The notes under the pieces were generated by a model that saw only the letters and a list, made by a program, of their open reading frames with translations, was not told the origin of the DNA and searched no databases. A stretch of 11,839 bases of DNA from contig CAUPPN010000020.1 in NCBI GenBank assembly GCA_963513115.1, positions 1 through 11,839 of the forward strand, read 5' to 3'. Both the position numbers and the translations under genes were made by a program. The DNA is from JABCPO02 sp963513115. Lineage in GTDB: Bacteria > Bacillota > Clostridia > TANB77 > CAG-508. Of this stretch, positions 6,861 to 11,839 are shown piece by piece (the first letter of the stretch is position 1; the number at the start of each line of letters is the position of its first letter).

Positions 6861-6879
6861 ACATATATATGATATATGT
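6861..6879 (+). repeat. perfect inverted repeat at the sortase transcription start
   Basis: ACATATAT (6861-6868) and ATATATGT (6872-6879) are perfect inverted repeats around ATG. They lie just after the -10 box and overlap the predicted start site. It could be an operator or a weak RNA hairpin, but AT-only palindromes are expected by chance here. The rest of the 6880-7009 leader is AT-rich; I see no conserved riboswitch, T-box or terminator in it. Confidence 0.4.
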
Positions 6880-7022
6880 TAAATATATTTAAAATTTAAA
6901 AAATATATATTTAAAATATTATATTTGTGTTAAGATAAAATATAGTTAAAATAAGAAATAAAGATAAAATAAATAATCTAAATAAAAAAATAAATTTAAA
7001 TATAATATTGGAAAGGAATGAA

Positions 7023-7784
7023 ATGAATCAAATACTAGTATCAGAAGCGTTATATATAACTCCTGAAATGAAGAAGAAAAAAAGAATATATAAAATAAAC
7101 TTCTTTATTGCACTAATATTGATGGTAATATTATTTTCATATTATGCATTTGCTGAATACAATAAATACAAAGAAGAAGAGCATGCAAAACAAGTATTAT
7201 CTTCATTAGATTTTAGTATGGATGACAGTAAAGATCCAAATATTAAAATAACAGAAGATCAAACCGTAGTATTATTAGATAAATCTAATGGTATGGATGA
7301 TGAATATGAAGATAAGAGAACTCCAGAAGAAGAAGCGGCTTATCAAAAAGCAAAAGAAGAAACAACAAAGATAGCTGAATCAGGTGATAAATATTATACA
7401 ATTGGTGTTGTTGAAATACCAAGTATAGATGTTAAATATGCAATAATAAATAAGACTACAGATGAATTGCTTAGAATTTCACCAACTAAGTTTTGGGGTC
7501 CAGATCCTAATAAGATAGGAAACTTTTGTATAGTAGGACATAATTATAGAAATAAAAGATTCTTTTCTAAAGTTCCAACACTTAAAAACGGTGATATAAT
7601 ACAAATTACAGATCCAACAGGAAGAAAAATTGATTATGCAATTTATGATAGTTATGTAGTAGAACCTGAAAATGTAAGTGCAACATCACAAAAAACAGAT
7701 GGAAAAAGAGAAGTTACTATAATAACTTGTACAAATGATAGCCAAAAACGAGTAATCGTTAAAGCAAGAGAAGTAGAAAGATAA
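7023..7784 (+). CDS. sortase family cysteine transpeptidase
   Basis: A 253-residue membrane-anchored sortase that would join surface proteins to peptidoglycan or polymerise pili. It has a basic N-terminus, one membrane helix (about 26-43), an acidic extracellular stalk (about 50-115) and the sortase beta-barrel (about 122-253). The catalytic triad is present: His173 in VGHNYRN, Cys236 in TIITCTN and Arg243 in QKRVIV. The TIITCT motif and N-terminal anchor look class D-like, but I cannot settle the class. Start: AAAGGA (7012-7017) lies 5 nt before ATG 7023; the frame is also open to a TTG at 7008, which overlaps that site and is less likely. The gene has its own promoter and is followed by a strong terminator, so it appears monocistronic. 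No LPXTG-type substrate is encoded in the window. Confidence 0.9.
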   Translation: MNQILVSEALYITPEMKKKKRIYKINFFIALILMVILFSYYAFAEYNKYKEEEHAKQVLSSLDFSMDDSKDPNIKITEDQTVVLLDKSNGMDDEYEDKRTPEEEAAYQKAKEETTKIAESGDKYYTIGVVEIPSIDVKYAIINKTTDELLRISPTKFWGPDPNKIGNFCIVGHNYRNKRFFSKVPTLKNGDIIQITDPTGRKIDYAIYDSYVVEPENVSATSQKTDGKREVTIITCTNDSQKRVIVKAREVER

Positions 7785-7825
7785 TAACAAGTAAAGATAA
7801 ATAAAATTAATACAATTAACAAGAT

Positions 7826-7857
7826 AAAAAGCATCATATTTTATATGATGCTTTTTT
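7826..7857 (+). terminator. strong Rho-independent terminator after the sortase gene
   Basis: GCATCATAT (7831-7839) pairs with ATATGATGC (7843-7851) around TTT. The stem is extended by an A5 run (7826-7830) against a T6 run (7852-7857). The flanking A and T tracts make it potentially bidirectional, but no gene converges from the right. Confidence 0.9.
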
Positions 7858-7869
7858 CAGTAAGTATAT

Positions 7870-7898
7870 TTTTCATATATAAAAAAACTTATTATAAT
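7870..7898 (+). promoter_or_regulatory. probable promoter of the Ig-like protein-gpsA unit
   Basis: TTTTCA (7870-7875) and TATAAT (7893-7898) are 17 bp apart, placed between the sortase terminator and the GGAGG before 7956. The predicted start is near 7905, giving a leader of about 50 nt. Confidence 0.55.
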
Positions 7899-7955
7899 GG
7901 AAAAATATTGAAAAAAGTAAATTAAAAATATAATATCTATAATATGGAGGATATT

Positions 7956-8684
7956 ATGAAAAATAATAAAGGAATGACAAAGCTTTCTAAAGCGATAATT
8001 ACAATATTTATATTAATGATAGTATTGGGAATATTAGGTGCAATTGTATTTAATTGTTTACCAACGAAAGGCAAGAGTGAAACAAATAATGTTCAAGATT
8101 TAGAAAATAGAAAAAATAATATAGAAGAAGAAATAAATAAAAGAGAAGAAAAAATAGAAGAATTAAAAAAGAATAAAAATTACAAAAGCTATAAGTATTT
8201 ATCATCATTAAGTTTTATAAGATATCTTGAAAATAAAGGTTTGATAGATTACGACAACGATACAGTGCTTGGAAATAGGATTACTGTAGCTGATAAAAAT
8301 TATGATATATTAGATTATAAAATTGATGATAATGGAAATTTAGTTTCATATAAAAAGAATGAAATAAAAGGCGATGAACCAAATATAATGTTTACTGGTA
8401 AGGGAATTTATGATAATGAAAACAACTTTATAACAAAAGTAAATTACGATGGTAAGGCAAGTTTTGATCCATTATATATAGGAAGCGAGCCAATAGTAGT
8501 TGCTACAGATAAAAAAGATGGAGATATTACAAATAATTTAAAAGTAACATATTCAGAAAAACCTGAAAATTGGAAACCAGACAATATATATAAGGTAATA
8601 TATGAAGTTACAAATAGTAATGGTAAAAAAGCTAAGAATATTTTAAATGTTAAGTTACTTGATTTAATGAAAGGTAAGAAATAA
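7956..8684 (+). CDS. membrane-anchored protein with coiled coil and Ig-like (DUF5011-like) C-terminus
   Basis: A 242-residue protein of unknown function. A short basic N-terminus is followed by a membrane helix (about 14-31), a Glu/Lys-rich predicted coiled coil (about 46-73), an unrecognised middle region and a C-terminal segment (about 180-236). That segment carries TDKKDGDITNN (184-194) and YKVIYEVTNSNGKKAKN (212-228), the pattern of bacterial Ig-like DUF5011/HYR-type domains (normally D..DGDIT...G.Y.V.Y.VTDS.GN). The orientation would place this domain outside the cell. The ATG at 7956 has GGAGG (7946-7950) 5 nt upstream; an in-frame ATG at 7944 overlaps that site and is unlikely. There is no lipobox and no C-terminal sorting signal. 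Its stop overlaps the gpsA start by 1 nt (TAATG). It lies downstream of a sortase gene, but behind a terminator and its own promoter. Confidence 0.8.
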   Translation: MKNNKGMTKLSKAIITIFILMIVLGILGAIVFNCLPTKGKSETNNVQDLENRKNNIEEEINKREEKIEELKKNKNYKSYKYLSSLSFIRYLENKGLIDYDNDTVLGNRITVADKNYDILDYKIDDNGNLVSYKKNEIKGDEPNIMFTGKGIYDNENNFITKVNYDGKASFDPLYIGSEPIVVATDKKDGDITNNLKVTYSEKPENWKPDNIYKVIYEVTNSNGKKAKNILNVKLLDLMKGKK

Positions 8685-9673
8685 TGAAAGTTGGAATTAT
8701 AGGCTGTGGATCTTGGGGGTTAGCACTTGGAAGGCATATTGCAAATAATGGGCATGATGTGACTATTTGGGCCTTTTCTAAAGAAGAAAAAGAATGTTTA
8801 AATAATACACATACTGCAAAATTATTGGAAGGAGTTTCATTTCCAGAGAATTTAGTTGCAACAAATGATCTAAAAGATGCAGCAAGTAATAAAGATATAG
8901 TTCTTCATGTTACTCCATCAGCATTTGCTAAAAATATATTTAAAAATTATTATATGTATCTTAAAAATACACCAATTTTGATTTGTACAAAAGGTTTTGA
9001 TAAAGAAGAAAAAAAGATATTTTATGAGATTTTTTCTGAATATATTTCAAAAGAGAATATTGCGGTGCTTACCGGTCCTACACATGCAGAAGAAGTATCT
9101 AAAGATATAATATCTGCAATGGTTGTTGCAAGTAGCAAAGCTGAAATAGTAGAAAAGACATTGAATATATTTGATAAAAAAACAATTAGATTATATGAAA
9201 GTGACGACATAATTGGAACAGAATTAGGTGGAGCGCTTAAAAATATAATAGCATTTTGTGCCGGTGTTTTAGTTCCATTGGAGCTAGGTGATAATACATT
9301 TGCAGCACTATGTACAAGAGGACTTGTTGAAATGAATAGATTTTCTACATTATATGGAGGAAAAGATAATACAATATATGGCCTATCTGGATTAGGAGAT
9401 TTGATTGTAACATGTATGAGTAAACATAGTAGAAATAGAAGAGCAGGAATTCTAATAGGAAAAGGATTAAAAGAGCAAGAAGTTAGAAAAGAGATAGGAA
9501 TGGTAATTGAAAGCTTTGACAATATTGAAACAGCAAAATATTTAGCAGATGCTAAAAAGATAGATATGCCTATATTAGATGCATCATATGACATACTATT
9601 TAATAATGTATCACCAAAAGATGCAATATCAAAATTAATGGAAAGAGATCTTAAAAAAGAATTTTATGAATAA
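8684..9673 (+). CDS. gpsA: glycerol-3-phosphate dehydrogenase [NAD(P)+]
   Basis: A 329-residue cytosolic enzyme that reduces dihydroxyacetone phosphate to sn-glycerol-3-phosphate, the backbone of phospholipids. The NAD(P)-binding Rossmann motif is GCGSWGLALG (7-16). Further family blocks are CTKGFD (101-106), LTGPTHAEEV (129-138; most homologues read GPS.A), ELGGALKNIIA (180-190) with the catalytic Lys186, CTRGLVEM (210-217) and GLSGLGDLIVTC (233-244), followed by HSRNRR (248-253). Length and order are normal. The ATG shares an A with the preceding stop codon (TAATG); an AAGG at 8671-8674 is a modest ribosome site, so coupling is likely. A terminator follows 37 bp after the stop. Confidence 0.97.
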   Translation: MKVGIIGCGSWGLALGRHIANNGHDVTIWAFSKEEKECLNNTHTAKLLEGVSFPENLVATNDLKDAASNKDIVLHVTPSAFAKNIFKNYYMYLKNTPILICTKGFDKEEKKIFYEIFSEYISKENIAVLTGPTHAEEVSKDIISAMVVASSKAEIVEKTLNIFDKKTIRLYESDDIIGTELGGALKNIIAFCAGVLVPLELGDNTFAALCTRGLVEMNRFSTLYGGKDNTIYGLSGLGDLIVTCMSKHSRNRRAGILIGKGLKEQEVRKEIGMVIESFDNIETAKYLADAKKIDMPILDASYDILFNNVSPKDAISKLMERDLKKEFYE

Positions 9674-9710
9674 AATTTATTAAAAAATGTGTACTTATTA
9701 AATATGTTTT

Positions 9711-9737
9711 AAAGTGAGTAAAAATTGCTCACTTTTT
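9711..9737 (+). terminator. Rho-independent terminator after gpsA
   Basis: AAAGTGAG (9711-9718) pairs with CTCACTTT (9728-9735), and the helix can extend by T-G and A-T pairs toward an AAAAT loop. A T tract (9733-9737) and further T-rich sequence follow. Confidence 0.88.
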
Positions 9738-9782
9738 ATTTTGTTTTTTATTTATAATATATACATATAATATTATAAATGT

Positions 9783-9811
9783 GTTTAAAAATATCTAAAA
9801 TATGATATAAT
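9783..9811 (+). promoter_or_regulatory. extended -10 promoter of aspS
   Basis: TATAAT (9806-9811) is preceded by TG one base away (9803-9804). The -35 region (GTTTAA, 9783-9788) is poor. The start would be near 9818, giving a leader of about 60 nt. That leader has no T-box element: no AGGGTGGNACC-like antiterminator motif is present. Confidence 0.5.
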
Positions 9812-9827
9812 AAAAATATTATAAAAA

Positions 9828-9851
9828 TCTTATATAATAAATTATATAAGA
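9828..9851 (+). repeat. inverted repeat in the aspS leader
   Basis: TCTTATATAA (9828-9837) and TTATATAAGA (9842-9851) form a perfect 10-bp inverted repeat around TAAA, 13 nt before the purine-rich ribosome site of aspS. A close relative occurs at 11720-11740 before the next gene. It may be a weak hairpin in the mRNA or a DNA site; composition alone could also produce it. Confidence 0.4.
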
Positions 9852-9879
9852 ATGACTTAATCTTAGAAAGAGGGAAAAA

Positions 9880-11694
9880 ATGAAATACAGAACACACACA
9901 TGTGGGGAATTAAGAATAGAAGATTGTGGTAAAAAAGTAAAACTTGCCGGATTTATTAAAAGAACTAGAAATTATGGAAAGATGCTCTTTATGGATTTAA
10001 GAGATCATTATGGAGTAACACAGATTATTTTTCAAGGTGATTTATTAGAAGAAATTATTTCCACACCTAAAGAAAGTACAATTATGGTAGAAGGTGAAGT
10101 AGTTGAAAGGAAAGATAAAAATCCAAAAATGCAAACTGGTGATATTGAAGTTATAGCATCAAAGGTAGAAGTTTTTTCTATATGTAAAGTAAATTTGCCA
10201 TTTGAAATAAATGAAGAATATACAAATAACAAAGAGGATTTAAGATTAAAATATAGATATCTAGATTTAAGAAATGAAAAAATACATGAAAATATCATTA
10301 GAAGATCTAAAATGCTTAAAGATGCAAGAGATTATATGTATCAAAATGATTTTATAGAAGTGCAAACACCAATACTTGCAAATTCATCTCCAGAAGGGGC
10401 TAGAGACTTTTTAGTACCTAGTAGATTACACCCAGGAGAATTTTATGCATTACCTCAAGCACCACAACAATTTAAACAATTACTTATGGTATCAGGATTT
10501 GATAAATATTTTCAAATAGCACCATGTTTTAGAGATGAAGACCCAAGAGCAGATAGATCACCTGGTGAATTCTATCAATTAGATTTTGAAATGAGCTTTG
10601 CATCAGAAGAAGATGTATTAGAAAAACTAGAAGGATTTGCTAAATATATATTTACACAAAATACTGAAAAAGAAGTAGACTGTAAGCCATTTAGAAGAAT
10701 TAAATATAATGAATCAATGGAAATTTATGGAACAGATAAACCAGATCTAAGAAACCCACTAATACTTAAAAATGTTTCTAAAGAATTTGAAGGAAGCAAA
10801 ATTAAAATATTTGAAGATAAAAATGTATATATGTTATTACTTCCTGGAACTAAAGGAAGAAAATATTATGATCTACTTACAGAACATGTAACTAAAATCT
10901 TAGAAGGAAAAGGCCTAGCATGGATGAAAGTTGAAGAAGGCAAAAGAAGTGGTGGAGTTACAAAATTAATATCTGATGAATTATTTAAAAAACTAATTGA
11001 AAAAAGTGATATTTTAGAAGATAAAAGAGTGGATAAAGATGAAGAGGAAGTTAAGAGCTTCAATATTGATAAAGAAAATATGACAGTTTTATTTATAGCA
11101 GATGAAAATAAAGAAAATGCACAAAAAGTCGCAGGTGGATTAAGAAACAAGGTTGGAGAAGATTTTGATTTAATTAACAAAAATAAGTTTGTATTTTGCT
11201 TTATTAAAGATTTTCCATTTTTTGAAAAAAATGATGAAGGAAATGTTGATTTTAGCCATAATCCATTTTCTATGCCTAAAATATCAAAAGAAGATTTGGA
11301 TAAATTATCAGAAGAAGAACTATATGATGTAGAAGCATATCAATATGATTTGGTAGGAAACGGATTTGAACTTGCATCTGGTGCTGTAAGAAATTATGAT
11401 ATTAAAATGATGAAAGAACTTTTTGAAAAAGTTGGATATAGTGCAGATGAAGTAGAAAGAAAGTTTACTGCATTATATACTGCATTTCAATATGGAGCAC
11501 CACCACATGCTGGAGCTGCACTTGGACTAGATAGAATAATTATGCTTTTAAATGAAGAAGAAAATATACGTGAGGTTATTGCATTTCCTAAAAATAAAAA
11601 AGCAAGAGACCTTATGATAGGGGCACCATCATTTGCAGATCAAAGTCAATTAGATGAATTACATATAAAAATTGATTTAGAAGACAATGAATAA
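9880..11694 (+). CDS. aspS: aspartate--tRNA ligase (class II)
   Basis: A 604-residue bacterial-type AspRS. The N-terminal OB-fold anticodon domain (1-~110, with LAGFIKRTRNYG and MDLRDHYGVTQ) is followed by RLKYRYLDLRN (122-132). The class II catalytic core has PEGARDFLVPSR (171-182), LPQAPQQFKQLLMVSG (191-206), motif 2 FRDEDPRADR (217-226), a GAD insertion domain (about 290-430) and motif 3 GLDR (549-552). The ATG is preceded by AGAAAGAGGG (9864-9873) at 6 nt. The signature blocks APCFRDEDPRADRSPGEFYQ and HNPFSMP...AYQYD..GNGFE.ASG resemble, from memory, the alphaproteobacterial-type enzyme more than the Clostridium/Bacillus form (...ARCFRDEDLRADRQPEFTQ). It appears monocistronic. Whether it also charges tRNA-Asn cannot be told from here. 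Confidence 0.96.
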   Translation: MKYRTHTCGELRIEDCGKKVKLAGFIKRTRNYGKMLFMDLRDHYGVTQIIFQGDLLEEIISTPKESTIMVEGEVVERKDKNPKMQTGDIEVIASKVEVFSICKVNLPFEINEEYTNNKEDLRLKYRYLDLRNEKIHENIIRRSKMLKDARDYMYQNDFIEVQTPILANSSPEGARDFLVPSRLHPGEFYALPQAPQQFKQLLMVSGFDKYFQIAPCFRDEDPRADRSPGEFYQLDFEMSFASEEDVLEKLEGFAKYIFTQNTEKEVDCKPFRRIKYNESMEIYGTDKPDLRNPLILKNVSKEFEGSKIKIFEDKNVYMLLLPGTKGRKYYDLLTEHVTKILEGKGLAWMKVEEGKRSGGVTKLISDELFKKLIEKSDILEDKRVDKDEEEVKSFNIDKENMTVLFIADENKENAQKVAGGLRNKVGEDFDLINKNKFVFCFIKDFPFFEKNDEGNVDFSHNPFSMPKISKEDLDKLSEEELYDVEAYQYDLVGNGFELASGAVRNYDIKMMKELFEKVGYSADEVERKFTALYTAFQYGAPPHAGAALGLDRIIMLLNEEENIREVIAFPKNKKARDLMIGAPSFADQSQLDELHIKIDLEDNE

Positions 11695-11700
11695 TTAAAT

Positions 11701-11729
11701 TTGCAAATGCTTTCTTAAGCTTATATAAT
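11701..11729 (+). promoter_or_regulatory. sigma-A promoter for the gene leaving the window
   Basis: TTGCAA (11701-11706), 17 bp, TATAAT (11724-11729). The -35 box starts 6 bp after the aspS stop. Initiation near 11736 would leave only a few bases before the AGGAGA ribosome site, so the leader is about 14 nt. No terminator separates aspS from this promoter. Confidence 0.6.
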
Positions 11730-11740
11730 AATTATATAGG
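11720..11740 (+). repeat. AT palindrome overlapping the last promoter
   Basis: TATATAAT (11722-11729) and ATTATATA (11731-11738) are perfect inverted repeats that include the -10 box. The sequence CTTATATAATAA..TATATA.G is shared with 9829-9850, upstream of aspS. Confidence 0.35.
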
Positions 11741-11749
11741 AGATCGGAT

Positions 11750-11839
11750 ATGAAAAAATCTGTAAAAAATGTAAAAATTAATATGATTAAAAACATAATA
11801 GTTATAATATTTTCCATGATTATATTAGCAATAGCTTTT
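11750..11839 (+). CDS. membrane or secreted protein, N-terminal fragment (runs off window)
   Basis: Thirty codons are visible, open to the last base. AGGAGA (11738-11743) lies 6 nt before the ATG. The start MKKSVKNVKINMIKN is basic and is followed by a hydrophobic stretch (about 16-30, IIVIIFSMIILAIAF), so it is either a signal peptide or an N-terminal membrane anchor. The family cannot be recognised from this fragment. It has a good promoter directly upstream, so it probably opens a new transcription unit. Confidence 0.75.
   Translation, partial: MKKSVKNVKINMIKNIIVIIFSMIILAIAF

Noticed and set aside
6880..7009. Short direct AT repeats (AAATATAT-type) as a CRISPR or replication-origin element
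   Set aside because: Units are irregular, without spacers or DnaA-box sequences; consistent with plain AT-rich composition.
7971..8050. Type IV pilin-like N-terminus (KGMTKLS followed by a hydrophobic stretch) in the Ig-like protein
   Set aside because: The Glu at position +5 after the cleavage Gly is missing and the hydrophobic segment starts later than in prepilins. No pilus or secretion genes are nearby.
8060..8080. LPTKG in the Ig-like protein as a sortase recognition motif (LPXTG-like)
   Set aside because: The residue order is wrong (Lys, not Thr, before Gly). It sits just after the N-terminal membrane helix, not before a C-terminal hydrophobic segment and basic tail.
9674..9879. T-box leader controlling aspS
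   Set aside because: No AGGGTGGNACCGCG-like antiterminator sequence and no terminator between promoter and start codon; only a terminator for gpsA and an AT-rich inverted repeat.

Overview
The window is strongly AT-rich chromosomal DNA, with every recognisable gene on the + strand. The partial 5S rRNA matches the clostridial type as I remember it. The gdpP-rplI-dnaB gene order, the purine-rich Shine-Dalgarno sites and a predicted sortase all point to a low-GC Bacillota, probably of clostridial affinity and possibly an uncultured lineage. Most of the window is housekeeping DNA. I see no phage, insertion sequence, CRISPR array, toxin-antitoxin pair or defence system.

Layout. (1) Positions 1-151 hold the 3' end of a 5S rRNA (the tail of an rRNA operon running in from the left) and a short hairpin terminator. 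(2) Positions 223-927 encode a membrane-anchored M23 (LytM-type) peptidase. (3) Positions 1015-6809 form a tightly packed five-gene run, probably an operon behind an extended -10 promoter: ybeY (with an N-terminal extension), gdpP (c-di-AMP phosphodiesterase, broken by an in-frame TAA), rplI, dnaB and tilS. (4) Positions 7023-7784 encode a sortase with its own promoter and a strong terminator. (5) Positions 7956-9673 encode a membrane-anchored protein with a bacterial Ig-like (DUF5011-like) C-terminus, translationally linked to gpsA and followed by a terminator. (6) Positions 9880-11694 are aspS. (7) From 11750 a new membrane or secreted protein begins and runs off the window.

How the genes relate. 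The central operon mixes translation and RNA maturation (YbeY, L9, TilS), the replicative helicase (DnaB) and second-messenger turnover (GdpP). The M23 peptidase, the sortase and the Ig-like protein belong to the cell envelope. GpsA supplies glycerol-3-phosphate for phospholipids.

The main observation is the interrupted gdpP. A single TAA at 2486-2488 splits an otherwise intact reading frame of about 681 codons, and all DHH/DHHA1 catalytic motifs survive downstream in the same frame. Secondary points are the long N-terminal extension of YbeY, an AspRS whose signature segments resemble the alphaproteobacterial-type enzyme more than the usual Clostridium/Bacillus one, and a sortase next to an anchored Ig-like protein with no LPXTG-type substrate in view. 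I found no convincing wholly new multi-gene system.
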